From the NCBI GenBank assembly GCA_963693365.1, contig CAVNZM010000006.1, positions 11,594,001-11,658,000 on the forward strand: a DNA stretch of 64,000 nucleotides, given 5' to 3'. This stretch comes from Amoebidium appalachense. Its lineage: Eukaryota; Ichthyosporea. Below the pieces are notes generated by a model, which saw nothing but the letters and a program-made list of their open reading frames with translations, was not told where the DNA came from and ran no database searches. The position numbers and the translations under genes were made by a program. Shown here in pieces: positions 17,849 to 37,477 of the stretch (position 1 is its first letter; every line of letters begins with the position of its first letter).

Positions 17849-19233
17849 ACACACACACAGAAAAAAAAAAACCACTACACATACCCTAGAAATACCCGCA
17901 CACGTGCGCGTGCACACACACTATTCATCCAAAAACACATCCACAACCATGACTATAACCCAAGCGACACCGGGTCACTTAGCACCCCTCTATTGGCATA
18001 TTTCATGTTGAAGCCCTACCTTAATGTGTCGGATGAAGGGATTGGGTTGACACAAGCCGTTTAAGGTGTAAGGCGACCTGCTTGCATATAGCCCTTATTG
18101 AACACGTAAACATATCCAATTGGCTATGTTTACTCTCGCTATTGTATATCGAAAGACCTCCACCAGCCAAAATTTTAGAGGGTCCCATTGTGGAGCGGGT
18201 ATGGCTCCGCTGTTTTCATACTCTGGCTGATTGCTTTCATTCCCCCCCCCCCCCCCCTCCCCCCCCCCCCCCCACCCCACCTCCCACCCCCCTCTCCCAA
18301 CTCCCCGTGCCCATTCCCTCCACTGCCTCTCCCGTTTTCCCCCCTGTCACGACTTCACGAGTCCACCCCCCCACCCCCCCCCCCCCAAAACCGCCCTCCC
18401 CTCGCTCCCCCCCACCACCACGCCACCCACCCACCCATATACATACACCCACGCACACGTCCCACGCAGGTGCCGTACAGCGGGGTGATTGCAGACATGA
18501 CGCCCAGCCACCTGCGGGGGTTCAGCAGTGGGGCACTGGGGGCCATGACCACACTGGGGCAGATGGCTGGCGCCCTGGTGGGCGTGGCCTATGCACAGCT
18601 GGGCGTGCACGGCACATACGCCCTGCTGGCGGGCGCCATGGTGGCCGCGGGTGTGTGTGTGTGTGTGTGTGTGCGCACACGTGCGTGTGTACGTGCGTGC
18701 CTGCGTGTGTGGGAAGGTGTGCATGTGTGTGTGTTCTTCGGCGTGTGCCGTGCTTGTACACACGTGTGCGTGTCTGTGTGTGCATGCCTGTGTATGTGCT
18801 TGGGCCCATGCCTGATTTGAAGAGCTTCGGTGAGCATAATTTCTATGGTGTGTGGATCATGTGGGTCAGGGTGGGCCCCTCTTCTTATGCCGAGGCGTTG
18901 CTATGCTGTAGAAGCACCTAGAGAGAGGACTGGATGGGTGGCCAAGGGTGCTGATTTGTTTTTGTGTTTGGTCGTGTGTGTGCTCGTGTCTGTACGGGTG
19001 TCTGTTCGTGTGGTGATGGTGGTGAAGGGTAGGGAGGATGGGGCATACCCAGGCTAAAGGGAGAGGCACTTGTCCTTCAGGGGAGGGGAGAGGAGGGGAG
19101 GGGGAGGGGGGGGGGGGGGGGGGAGGGGTGGACAAAAGTGTGGGTGCTTCCCACTGTAGCAAGATCACGGGCTACTCCCTGATTGTAGTTTGTGCACCAG
19201 GCAGCCAAGGCACCTGCCTCCCCCTTCCCCCCT

Positions 19234-19308
<75 letters not shown>

Positions 19309-20565
19309 ACACCCACATCCACACACCCCAATGCCAGGCAGGCATGCACACTGACCCCCTACCCCGTGCAGCACTGGCCACGGGCTGCAGTGTCACCGAG
19401 CACGTGCAAAGGTCTGTGCGGCCCCGCAAGGCGCTGAGCGTGGGAGCAGTGGTGACGTCATTCGTGGAGCCTCTGAGGGACCACGACTTCAGATGGGTCT
19501 TTGCCACCCGCTTCCTCATGCAGCAGGCGTGCCCCCTCCCTGCATATGCCTGTTGCTCGGGACATGCACACGGCACATAGTGCAGGGCATGCTCGTGGCA
19601 CTCAGTGTGCAGGGCATGCACGTGGCTGACTGTGTGTGTGCAGGGCGTGCACGTGGCTGACTGTGTGTGTGCAGGGGGTGTCGACGGTGCTGAACTTTCT
19701 CGAGTACTGGCTGGTGGATGTGGTGGTGCTGCCCGAGGGCCTTGGTGCTGAGAGGGCCGTGGGGCTTGTGTTCCTGCCCCTGCTGGCTGCCTCCCTGCTG
19801 GCTGCAATGGCCGGGGGCTGGGCCAGCGACCGCATGGGGGGCAGAAGGAGAGCGCTGGTCATGGGGGCGGGCGCACTGATGGCCCTGGCCGCACTGGCCA
19901 TGTGCTTCCTGCGCCAGCTGGGGGGGGTGGTGGTGGCTGCCACCGTGCTGGGCCTGGGCTATGGCACATTCGTGGCCGTGGACTTTGCAATGGTGCGTGC
20001 CATGCACACAGTAGCGGGCATGCACACAGTAGCGGGCATGCACACAGTAGCTGGCATGCACACAGTAGCGGGCATGCACACAGTAGCTGGCATGTACACA
20101 GTAGCGGGCATGCACACAGTAGCTGGCATGTACACAGTAGCGGGCATGCACACAGTAGCGGGCATGCACACAGTAGCTGGCATGCACACAGTAGCTGGCA
20201 TGCACACAGTAGCTGACATGCACACAGTAGCTGGCATGCACGCAGTAGCTGGCATGCATGCAAAGGCCATGCCACAGTATCTGGCAATTGCACCAATCAT
20301 AGGGCAGGCGCTCACCCCCTGCCCCCAGGTGCTTGACGTGCTGCCAGACTCTCAGCGGCGTGCGCAGGACCTTGCGGTGTGGCACAGTGCGCTGGTGCTG
20401 CCGCAGATCCTGGCCACACCATTGGGCGGCCTGCTGAGGGACACGTTCCAGACCGTGGGCTGTGGCTGCCAGTGCGGGTTGGGCTACAAGGTGCTGTTTG
20501 GCACTGCAGCAGCATACTTTGCCCTGTCGGCCCTGCTGGTCACACGCATACGCAACGTCAGGTAG
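16621..20565 (+). CDS. Major facilitator superfamily transporter, 8 exons (522 aa)
   Basis: Exons are 16621-16639, 16803-17175, 17341-17590, 18470-18654, 19160-19191, 19372-19526, 19675-19992 and 20329-20565; the sum is 523 codons including stop. The tiny first exon (MPHFVN) fits by phase. An acidic N-terminal tail precedes the membrane part. MFS motif A appears in both halves: GLMSDRLRAGRYRR after the second helix and GGWASDRMGGRRRA in the second half. VPYSGVIADMTPSHLRGFSS is typical of the fourth/fifth-helix region. The family moves small solutes, often sugars or drugs, by proton coupling; the substrate is not predictable. Exon 4 must end within a (GT)n tract to keep frame, the exon 5 donor (GTTT|GTGCAC) is weak and uncertain, and the exon 6 donor reads CAG|GCGTGC (GC-AG). 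Confidence 0.85.
17195..17340 (+). repeat. Poly-C tracts in MFS intron 2
   Basis: Two long C runs (about 17201-17232 and 17308-17334) flank a short mixed stretch. The second forms an extreme polypyrimidine tract ending CTACAG at the acceptor. Confidence 0.7.
19993..20270 (+). repeat. 18-bp minisatellite beginning at an MFS splice donor
   Basis: Immediately after donor GTGCGT (19993) about fifteen copies of CATGCACACAGTAGC(G/T)GG follow to about 20265. The unit is a multiple of three and stays open in the exon frame. Confidence 0.85.
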
Positions 20566-21787
20566 CTATTAATGTGGCCATTGCGAGTTACATAGAAGAC
20601 AGTGTGCTATGTGGCCGTTGCACGCATACTTCAGGGCACTCCGGTGTACCTGCCCCGTATGAATGAGCAGCACCGTATATAGTGAAATAGCGGCCATGAG
20701 GCTGTAGTAACACAGCTATGGCACGGCTTCGGAATTTACAGTATGTGATATGATTGAGCCTGGCGTGTAGGTAATATATGACGACTGTATGGGAAGCTAT
20801 ACGTAGTGTTGTAATTGGTTGTATGATAGTATGTGCGCTTTGATTCTGCTACAGTGGGCCTTTGGTGGTTAATAAGATTATACTGGGATGTTGCTATGTA
20901 TGTATATAAAATGTGATTATGATTATGTACATGTGGCTGTGGCATCGGTGACTAAATTTAGACCAAGTGACAGTGCATGCTCGTGCACTTGGCTGTAGTA
21001 TTCATTGCATCATGGAATTTCAAGTAACCCTGTGCATGCATATGCATATACATACTATGCTGGCTGTGGGGTTCGAAGCATGTGCATGGCACTATAATAT
21101 ATTCGACTTGGCAAACCACGTGACTAAGCACATGCATAAAGGTGTAAAGGCGGGCAAAGCTTTGCAGCCAGCATGCGCCACACCTGCCGGGGCCAGTGTG
21201 TGCATGCAACAGCAGCATGGCCAAGACCATGCGGCCCTGCAGCTGGGCCCAGAAACAATGTGCACGTGGCATTTGATTCCAATATGTTGGTACAGTCATA
21301 TTTTGATTCCAATATGTTGGTACAGTCAAAATTTGATTCCATTATGTCGGTACAGTCGACGTTATAATTTGATTCCAATATGTTGGTACAGTCATAATTT
21401 AATTCCAATATGTTGGTACAGTCAAAATGTGCAGCCATGCACATCCACAATTTATATACAGATGGGCCGGGTGGCTGGCCAGCAGCCTCGGCATCCATCT
21501 GGGTACACATATGCACACTCCAACCGGGCCGAACATGTTTCAATCAGAACTAAAAATACACCACAAACCTAGCCCTGGCCTGCATGGTGCCACGGCCATG
21601 GCATATTGTGTGTCCCCTGTGGGTGAGGCAGTCTGCCTGTTTTGTGCCTGTGCAATGATTCACGGTGTGCGGTGCATGTGTGGCTGGTTGCTCCCAAATG
21701 TGCTCCTTCGTTGTGGATTCAGTGGTTGTGTGCATGTGTGCATGCGTGGTGTGGTGGTGTGTGGTGTCTAACATGCTGTGTGTGGGC
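20566..21787. other. Intergenic between convergent MFS and sphingomyelin-synthase-like genes
   Basis: No gene is supported. An AT-richer stretch at 20700-20950 probably holds the MFS 3' end. At about 21272-21425 a 30-bp tandem repeat has five copies of TTTGATTCCAATATGTTGGT followed by ACAGTCATA. Confidence 0.6.
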
Positions 21788-22232
21788 CTACGAGTAGTAG
21801 ACCTTTGTCTCCGTGTGGGGGTCGATGGGTGCCTCGAGCCACTCCAGGAAGACACCGACCCAGCCACTGTGGGCACGCAGCTGGGTGCCCTTTGCATGGC
21901 GGTGGAAGATGGTCCAGCACGTGTACGTCACAAAGCAGCCCACACTCACGTCCAGCGTGTAGTGGAACAGCGTGCCCACAATCTGTGCACAAAGTCAGAT
22001 GCTGCTGTGTGTTTGGAGGGGGTGCTGATGCTGTGTGTAACTAAAAAAGTAATAGCACTGTGCATGTGTGTGTGTGTGTATAGCGTGTATGTGTGTGTGC
22101 GTGCGTAGTGTGTGTGTGTGTGCGTGCGTAGCGTGTGTGTGTGTGTGCGTGCGTAGAGTGTATGTGTGTGTGCATGCGTAGCCTATGATGTATGTGGCGT
22201 GTGCGTGTGCGTGTGCGTGTGCGTTCGCGTTC

Positions 22233-22278
<46 letters not shown>

Positions 22279-22674
22279 ACTGCCGTATGCAGGGGCAGGC
22301 ACGTACCGCCAGGGAGCCAACCACGGAGGACAGCACGAGCAGCGCCCTCAGGGCCCCATGGGGGCAGTACTCATTATAGACCATGCAGGGCACCCACAGC
22401 CCCACCGTGTGCCCGCTGAACATCAGGTCTCCACATGTGTCCAGCAGCGGGTTGCACAGCACCTTGAAGGCCCGCCGGAACGCCCTGTTGCAGCCATTAG
22501 CAGGCCGGCTACCAGACAGCACCCAACACTACAAAGGCAAGGGGGGGGGGGGGGGGGGGAGGGGGGTGAGCTGCTCTCAGTGTTTTAATGCAATCTTTAA
22601 GTGGGGAAAGGTGGCCATGCATTGCCGTGATGACAACAAATGTGTATTTTGGGGTGTGTGTGTGTCAATGGGCC

Positions 22675-22722
<48 letters not shown>

Positions 22723-23889
22723 GGGCAGAATCGAAAGGGAAAGGGCAAGGTTTTAGGTGTGTGGTGAGAATACATGTGGCCTGGGTGGGATGGTAATTTA
22801 TACATGGGAAACGCGACATATGCTGAAATAAAGAGGATGGTAAAGAATACAGCGCATGCAAAATGAACAGTGCCCCTCCTCGCGAGGTGCGCAAGTCATC
22901 CACAGTGCCCGCACTTCGATTCATTCAGCTCACCGTGCAATACACAACGCAGAAACCAATTTATTTTAGCCGTGGGTGGGTCCCCGGTCTGGTCGTAGAC
23001 TAGGAGGGTTATGCATGTGAGCAGGCAGCAAAAGTGCAACTGTCCACGGGGGGAGGGGGGGAGGGGCACAGAATTTTGTACGTTGGAAAGATGGGCTCTG
23101 CCTTGTATGTGCCGGTGGGGTCGGGGCACTGCAGCACAAACCAGCAGCTGTGCTTCTCAAACTGCTGGCGGCAGTGCGGACTCATGTCCGGCAGCTGCGT
23201 CACCTGGTGGCATAGCGTCAGGCCTGCCAACTAGTGTGTGTGCGTGTGTGCCTGCATGCATGTGTTTATAATGTTCCATTCCCATCTGCTGGGCATGGCG
23301 TGCACGTGCATGTCCCCGTGTAAGGGTGGCGTGTGCACGTGTGAGGGTGGGCCTGTGCCGGTGGGTGCATGCACGTGGGCATGCTGTGCCTGCACCCAGG
23401 TGGCCACAACCAACCCATATATGGAAGGTGTGACACGATGTCACAGTGGGCCAATCGACAATAAGCAACACCCAAAACAGCTTGCCCCCCGCACCCCCCC
23501 CTCCCTCCCTCCTCCTCCTTCCCTCCCCCCTCCCCCCCCCCCCTCCCCAAAAAAAAAAACTAAAAAAAAAAAACTCAGCACCCACCGTGACGCAGTATGA
23601 GCGGAACAGCAGGACCAGTGCCAGCACACTGAATGTGCGCACAAACAGCAGCAGCTTTCTGTCGTCATGGATCCACCACAGCAGGCCGGCCAGCACATTT
23701 GCAGCCACGCACAGGTCCGGCAGGTGCCGCACAAAATAGGCACTGGTGGCTGCCTCCAGGTGCGGCCGCCACGGCCCCAGCAGCTCATGGCCCACATCAG
23801 GTAGGGGGGCTGGTTAGGTGTGCGCCAGCCGGCAACCACAGAGGCCAGCAGGTTGACATAGAAGCACACGCAGAACAGCACACTCACAA
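21788..23889 (-). CDS. Sphingomyelin synthase-like (PAP2_C family) membrane enzyme, 5' incomplete
   Basis: Minus-strand exons are 23889-23582, 23223-23082, 22484-22307 and 21982-21788 (TAG at 21788-21790), with matching phases. All four family motifs are present. D1 is PPLPDVGHELL; D2 is LTLCHQVTQLPDMSPHC; D3 is CGDLMFSGHT; D4 is HYTLDVSVGCFVTY. The His in D3 and the His and Asp in D4 are the catalytic residues of the transferase that moves a phospho-head group onto ceramide. The protein is a six-helix membrane protein, normally Golgi or plasma membrane; helices such as VSVLFCVCFYVNLLASVV are clear. Head-group specificity (choline, ethanolamine, inositol) cannot be told. A run of six G at 23804-23809 breaks the frame inside D1; seven would restore it. 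The start lies upstream. Confidence 0.88.
22200..22280 (+). repeat. (TG)n/(CG)-mixed microsatellite in a sphingomyelin-synthase-like intron
   Basis: Alternating GTGCGT/GTGT sequence lies just downstream of the minus-strand donor at 22306. A poly-G block lies at about 22678-22721 in the next intron. Confidence 0.6.
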
Positions 23890-24188
23890 CTGAGGGGGTG
23901 GTAAGGTGAGGGGTCGGGGTGGAGGCATGGCAGGCAGACAGGAGAGAGAGACAACGGGGGCATGTGCGGCACTAGTAGGGCCGCAGGAGGAACGTAAGCG
24001 GTCAGTATGTGTGCACACGTGGTGGAACAACGACACAGCGAAAAGCACGTGCTGTAGGCCGCACTAACTGGCAGCAACGGCCAGAGTATGCAGGGCACGC
24101 GGGGTGGGGGGGGACTATCCCACTTCAGTAAACAAGACTCGGGGGAGAGGGGGAGATACACACATGCAGACACGCACACACATACACA

Positions 24189-24223
<35 letters not shown>

Positions 24224-24224
24224 G

Positions 24225-24640
24225 GGGAGGGGGGATGGAGGGAGGGAGGAAAAGCGGGTAGGGAGGGAGGGAGCGAGAGGGAGAGGGAGAGTGAGAGAGG
24301 GAGGGAAAGGAGAGGGAGGGGGGGGAGAGAGGGAGAGAGGGAGAGGGAGAGGAAGAGAGGGAGGGAAAGGGAGACGGAGAGGGGAGAGAGGGAGAGGGAG
24401 GGAGCTAGAGAAGGAGGTAGCGAGGGAGAGGGCGAGAGAAGGAGGGAGGGAGGGTTGGTGAGTGGGTGGGTAGGAGGTAGGGAGGGAAGGAGGGGTGGGG
24501 GAGAGAGAGGGGGAAGGGGAGGGGGGGGGGGGAGAGGCGGGGGGGGAGGTAAAGGGAGGGAAGGGGGGGGGGGGGGGGGGGGTAGGGGGGGGGGGGGGGG
24601 CAGGGAGGGGGGGAGGAGGGAGAGAGCAACAAAGATAGTG
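24225..24640 (+). repeat. Polypurine (G/A) tract
   Basis: About 410 bp are almost purely G and A on the plus strand (GGGAGGGAGA-type units), preceded by a (CA)n block at about 24170-24222. A second purine tract lies at about 25000-25190. Such tracts can form triplex or G-quadruplex DNA. No coding signal is seen; the long ORFs here are low-complexity shadows. Confidence 0.75.
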
Positions 24641-25029
24641 CCTCTTTGACTTCCCAAGGGCACGAAACCAGGGGCCAGACGGGTGTGTCAGGGAAGATGT
24701 ATGAGCACGCAGGGGGGCAAGGGGGTAGGGGGGAAGGGGAGGGGGAGAAAGGGGAGGAAAGCCAGAGGTTGGAAAGGAGGGCCAGAGGTTGGGGTAACAA
24801 TCGAAGGACTGCAGGGGTGGAGTGCGCAATGGTGTGGGTGCGTGTGTGGATCAATTTGCGTGGGTGGGGATGGTAAATTCGAAGGGTAACGGGAGAGAAG
24901 ATGCAACGGGAGGCGAACCAGAGGCAGGATAAAGAGAACACGGAATTTCAGGAAAAATTAACTACAGGCAAGGTGCTTTTGCTAAAGGGGAGGGAGGGGG
25001 GAGGGAGGGGGGGGGGGGGGGGAGGGGGG

Positions 25030-25066
<37 letters not shown>

Positions 25067-25207
25067 GAGAGAGAGAGAGAGGGAGGGAAGGAGGGAGGGA
25101 GGGAGGGAGGGAGGGAGGGAGGGGGAGGGAGGGAGGGAGGGAGCGAGGGAGGGAGAAACAGAGAGAGGAGAGAATGAGAGAGTGGGGGCAAAAAGGGGGC
25201 CACCGAC

Positions 25208-25273
25208 CAGCAACACGTAGAGCCTTCTGGAAGGTCTTGCTGGGCGCTGCGTGCTCCTTAAGGCCGTCTGCAC
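25208..25273 (-). CDS. Candidate upstream exon of the sphingomyelin-synthase-like gene
   Basis: On the minus strand a CCAG acceptor (25274-25277) opens a 66-bp segment ending GCTG|GTCGGT. It reads ADGLKEHAAPSKTFQKALRV followed by A, and its end phase (1) matches the two leading bases of the exon at 23889. Joining gives a basic helix running into the first membrane helix, as expected of the family. The long repeat-filled intron and absence of transcripts keep this tentative. The start codon would lie further upstream. Confidence 0.4.
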
Positions 25274-26594
25274 CTGGCTGGGTGCGGGTGGAGGGGAAAG
25301 GGGGAGGGGCGGGCAGGGTGGGGGGGGGGGCAGGTTGGAGGCGAGGATGGTGCAATGGTGGTGTGTGTGTATGTTGGGGGAACGGGGGGAGGGGGGGAAT
25401 GAGTGATCAGTGGCACAACCGTCAGACTGGGGGTCTATTTGCCGAGGCTGTTGGAGCTGGCAGACAGGGTCGGGCTAGGAGGCCTTGCCCATACCCTCAA
25501 AGCCCTCAATGCCTGCCCCCTCCTCATGTCCACAAGAAACACCCCTCCTTCTCAACCCTTACAGGCATACACGTCCTAATACGTGGGCGTAGAGACCATC
25601 CACCCAAATGCATACGTCACCACATTTCGGCAGCCCCAGGCCGTGCGCGCTCACCAACTGACGAATTCCTAGCACATAGCAAACAGTGTGCACGCACACA
25701 CGCACCTACGTACGCAAGGCTCACCTGCAAGCACAGTGCACGAACCTTCCTGCCCCGTAGGTGTGTCAAGGGTTGCCCCTTCGTTAGGGGCAGGGCCCCT
25801 CCTTCTTAGACTCATGGCGCAGTCGCAATTGGGCCCACAGCCATCCTCTCCCCTGTCTGTGTGCCGTGGCCTTCCTTGGTTAGGTTACGCAACAACTAGA
25901 CGTGCCGTCCTAAACTAGCTTATATTTACCTAGTGGGATAGGTGGCGTATAGCTACTACTATACTAACTTATAGTTATCTAGTGGGATATGTGGATATGT
26001 GGCATATAGCTACTACTAAACTAGCCTATAATTACCAAGGATAGGTGGCATACACAAACTACAACACTACTTGCACGGAGGTAGCAACTTGATGCGTCAA
26101 ACTGTGTCAAACAGTGTTGGAATTGGGTGGCCAGATCCAGATAGATCTAGATCTGGAAGCCCGCCCACCGGACCTGCACCAATCAGCAACCACCACCCGT
26201 TTTGTAGGGGTGACACAGTAAAGCGGCGTGCCTGACATAGAGCCAACCACCACCCTTGCATGCACATATGACGTCATTTCAATACTCCCAGGCAGTGCTT
26301 AATGGCTGCTGCACCAATAAGATAGATGGGTGGATTGCGGCTTTCTTGCCAGGTTGTATTTGCCTATTATTAGCTCGAGGCAACTTTGACTAAAGCCCAC
26401 TGAGCCGAGACTGAGAGCTGATGTGCTGAGCTGATGTGACACAGGCGACCAAGTGTTTGTAGTTAGCCTGCAAGCAAGTGGGACTCCGTCACGCCTTGCT
26501 GCCTCTCTCTCTGTACCCGGGAGGCCAACTTCAGCCTGCCCCAGGCAGAAGCACGCAGACCAGAGCACCCAGCCGCCACCCCCCTGCCTTGCCC
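25274..26594. other. Region without a supported gene
   Basis: Mixed sequence. At about 25915-26045 an imperfect repeat of about 60 bp has TATAGTTATCTAGTGGGATA-like units twice. The stretch at 26300-26590 probably includes the promoter and 5' UTR of the secreted-protein gene. Confidence 0.45.
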
Positions 26595-26888
26595 ATGCCT
26601 CGGCGTCTGAGCCTTGCCCTTGTCCTGGCCGCAGCCGCCTGCCTGTGTCTGCAGCCAGCCACTGCGGCACCCTCCGACAGCCGCCTCTCCTGCAGCGAGT
26701 GGCTGGGCCACACGGCGACAGCTTGCACTTCACCTAACGTCGTGGCGGGTGTCAGCTGCCACCACCCTTTCTACCGGGGGCCACTGAGGGGCACACCGCA
26801 CTGCAGTGAGGCCGTGTGCTGTGTGCCGGAGGAGGGCAGTGGAGGGGCAGACTGGGACGGCCTACACGAAGACGCCAGCCACCAGTGA
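26595..26888 (+). CDS. Small secreted cysteine-rich protein (97 aa)
   Basis: Single-exon frame with a classical signal peptide: MPRRL, a hydrophobic core SLALVLAAAACLCLQP, and likely cleavage after ATAA or TAAP. The mature part is about 72 residues with six Cys (SCSEW, TACTS, VSCHH, HCSEAVCC) suggesting three disulfides, and an acidic Gly-rich tail. I do not recognise a family. The start is chosen because it directly precedes the signal peptide. No intron signal is evident, but the 3' end could be spliced. It could act in the extracellular matrix or cell wall; nothing in the sequence says which. Confidence 0.55.
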   Translation: MPRRLSLALVLAAAACLCLQPATAAPSDSRLSCSEWLGHTATACTSPNVVAGVSCHHPFYRGPLRGTPHCSEAVCCVPEEGSGGADWDGLHEDASHQ

Positions 26889-27223
26889 GCGCGCAGTCAT
26901 GCATAGAGCCGCTTGCATGATGGCGGGCCGGGATAGAACCGGACGCACGTGTGTTTGAACGAAGAAGAGGTCATATTTCTTTATTGATGACCCATTTGGC
27001 TTGGCAAAAATAGAAAGCGGGTGAACGTCATTCGTACTTTGATAGATTTAGAACAATTTCGTAGGTATAGATAAAAGGTGTGTACAGCATGACATACGCA
27101 GGGCAAGAGCCCTTGCACATTCAGACAAACAAACATAGAAGCCCTGATTTTTGTAGAAAAGGCAAGGGAACCCACCCTGCCAGATATGCACCACCTACGT
27201 ATGGCAGCAATAAACACTGCCCG
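26889..27223. other. Short intergenic gap
   Basis: AT-richer sequence between the plus-strand secreted-protein gene and the convergent minus-strand candidate exon. Nothing specific is seen. Confidence 0.4.
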
Positions 27224-27497
27224 CTACTCCTTTGGGGGCGCCACACCGTCTGCCCTCCTCTGTGCGGCCTCAGCAGCCAACCGCCTGCGCTCTGCAGCTG
27301 CAAGTATCGGGTTGCTGTCCTGCCTGTCTCCCTCCCCCCCAATCCTGCGCCCCTCCTCTGTCCCCTGCCCACTGCCCCTGCCCCTGCCCTGCTGGGCAGC
27401 CCCCCGTCCTCGTCCTCTGCCTCGCGCCCTGCCTCTCTGCTGGTTGCTGGGTGGCGGTGGCGGCAACTCCTCAGGCCTACAGGGAGAGGGTGGGTCA
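27224..27497 (-). CDS. Possible last exon of a p97/VCP-binding (VIM-motif) protein
   Basis: On the minus strand, after a CCCTGTAG acceptor-like site (about 27477-27484), the frame reads PEELPPPPPSNQQRG, then an RG-rich stretch, then DSNPILAAAERRRLAAEAAQ and RRADGVAPPKE with a TGA stop. RRLAAEAAQRR fits the VIM consensus R-x5-A-A-x2-R, the helix by which several small proteins bind the p97/Cdc48 N-domain. Upstream exons were not identified with confidence; a frame near 27685-27927 starting MSFSVTARPSRA may belong but phase agreement is unproven. It could also be fortuitous. Confidence 0.35.
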
Positions 27498-28463
27498 GGC
27501 CAAACGCTGCACCACCACACCACACGCTTTCACAGCGAAAGCGAGGGTACATCATGCGCGCAAAGCACATATAAGAACACCGCACCGCACAGGAATACGC
27601 AAACACAGTTCAACTACGTGTATATACAGTGTGCACACAAGCAGGGCAATCGCCCTTCCCATCCCAAGCTCAGGTACAAAAAGCCTACTGCAGAGACGAC
27701 CCCGTTGGATAAAAGGGTAAAAAAAGTGGGAGGTGGGAAAAAGAGGGAGAAGAGGCGGGGAGGGAGAGGGGGGTAGGGGGGGAGGGGACGTGCTCAGCTG
27801 GTGGCGGGGGACGGTTGACGGGCCGCAGAAAGTCGGGCACGTGCGTGTCTGTGACCGCACGGCCCTGCTGCGTGCGTGCGCGGCTGGGCCGTGCCGTGAC
27901 ACTAAACGACATGCTGTGTGCCTGCAAAGCAAGTGTGCACCGTGCAGGTAGACCCGTATTGGTGGGCTGCTTGACTCAAATATACCTATAGCTATGACCT
28001 CTAGCTACCACCAACCGAGGCGGTGTCTCCTTTTTTTTTTTTTTTTTTTTTTTTTTTCCTTAAAAGGGGCCGGCTGAGTAGATATTAAACGTCGCACGTG
28101 CGGCAACACGTCAGTAGGCTAGTGTTAGGACCTCTAGACAGAAAACAGAAGCTCTGGCTGTCAAGTTCAACTTCAGCTGTCAGCGATCATGATCCAAGCT
28201 TGCTTCTTGAGTTGTGTTGGAAAAATTTAAAAAATGGCGCGAAATGCGGACTGAAATCCAATGGAAGTGCACTAATAACAACCATATTTAGCTAAATCTC
28301 TCCCACCTGCTTACGTAAGCCAGTTCCCCTCCTGAGTCCCGTGGTTGTTTTTCGGCCCACCTTCATTTGGTTTTAGGCCATGGTGTAGTGAAAGTTTTGC
28401 CTACCTGCAGGGGAGACTGGGCTTGCAGCGTTCACTGCGCACGCAGCGCCTGCAGACGCAACC
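27498..28463. other. Region between candidate p97-binding gene and LUC7-like gene
   Basis: No firm gene. There is a purine-rich patch (27725-27790) and a poly-T run (about 28031-28057). From about 28080 on lies the probable promoter and 5' UTR of the LUC7-like gene. Confidence 0.45.
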
Positions 28464-36209
<7,746 letters not shown>

Positions 36210-36325
36210 GGGCCCATGAGGGCCGGCAAATAAATGCCCACAGTGACCACACGTGATTGGTGCATCTGGTGGCCGTGAGGCCCTGGCCTGGGTGGGTGCA
36301 TGGCGAATGGAAACAAAAAACGGAA

Positions 36326-36366
<41 letters not shown>

Positions 36367-36763
36367 GCCTTCTGGTGTGTTGGCTCATGATGCGATACTG
36401 TGTGGATGTGCTCGTGTGTGTATGTGCGTGTGTGCGCGTCTGTTGGTGCGTATTTTTGTTCGAACGGAGAGTTTGTGTGTCTGTGGTATGTGTTTTTTTT
36501 TTTGTTTTTTTTTTCCCCATTTTTTTTGTGTTTGTTTGTTTGTTTGTTTGTTTGTGTGTGTGTGTGTGTGTGTGTGACAGTGTGTGGGTGCCCGTGCGCG
36601 CGCGTGTTCGTGTGTATGTGTGTGTGTGTGCATGTGCGCCACCATGTAGTAACGCGGTCCGTCAGAGCCCCCTTCAACGGTTATATGCCTATATAATAGA
36701 ATATTTATAAAATTTACTTATCATAATGATTATTATTATTTATTGGTTTTTTATTATTATTGA

Positions 36764-36797
<34 letters not shown>

Positions 36798-37172
36798 CGC
36801 GCGCATGCGCGTGTTCGCACATATTCATGTGTGTGTGTGTGTGTGTGCATGTCTGCCACCATGTAGTACCCCGGTCCGTCGCCCCTTCCTGTTATACATC
36901 TATAAAAGTATAGAAGTTGCTGGAGCTCATCCCCACCAGTGGCCAGCACAGCACCCTGACCAGGCCCAGAGTCTAGAATGGTTGCAACCGCAGGGTTCGC
37001 TTTCTTTTATCCTTCTCCCCCCCAGCCCACGCCCCTCCCGCATCCCGAATTCTCCCCCGTGTTGGGTAACTTTGGGGGCTGGGTTGGTTATATATGGTTA
37101 TATATGGTTATATATGGTTAACGCATGTGACTGTGCACGTGTACATGCGTGTGACAACTAGTCACACGCACA

Positions 37173-37406
37173 CTCGCTCTCCCTCCCTCCCTCCCTCCCT
37201 CCCTCCCTCCCTCCCTCCCTCCCTCCCTCCCTCCCCTCCCCCCCCCCCTCCCCTCTCTCTCTCTCCCCCCCCCCTCCCCTCTCTCTCCCCCCCTCTCTCT
37301 CACTCTCCCTCCCTCCCTCCCTCCCTCCCTCCCTCGCTTTCTCCCCCCCCCCTCTCCCCCCCCCCCCCCTCTCTCTCTCTCCCCCCCCTCCCCCTCTCTC
37401 CCCCCC

Positions 37407-37446
<40 letters not shown>

Positions 37447-37477
37447 CCCCCCCCCCCCCCCCCCCCCTTCTCTCTCT
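37173..37477 (+). repeat. Polypyrimidine (CT/C) tract
   Basis: About 300 bp of (CCCT)n, (CT)n and C runs on the plus strand, ending CTCTATCAG. Continuous pyrimidine strand. Confidence 0.8.

Noticed and set aside
19859-20296. Cys-rich repeat protein (CACQLLCACQLL) on the minus strand
   Set aside because: Shadow of the 18-bp minisatellite in the MFS intron.
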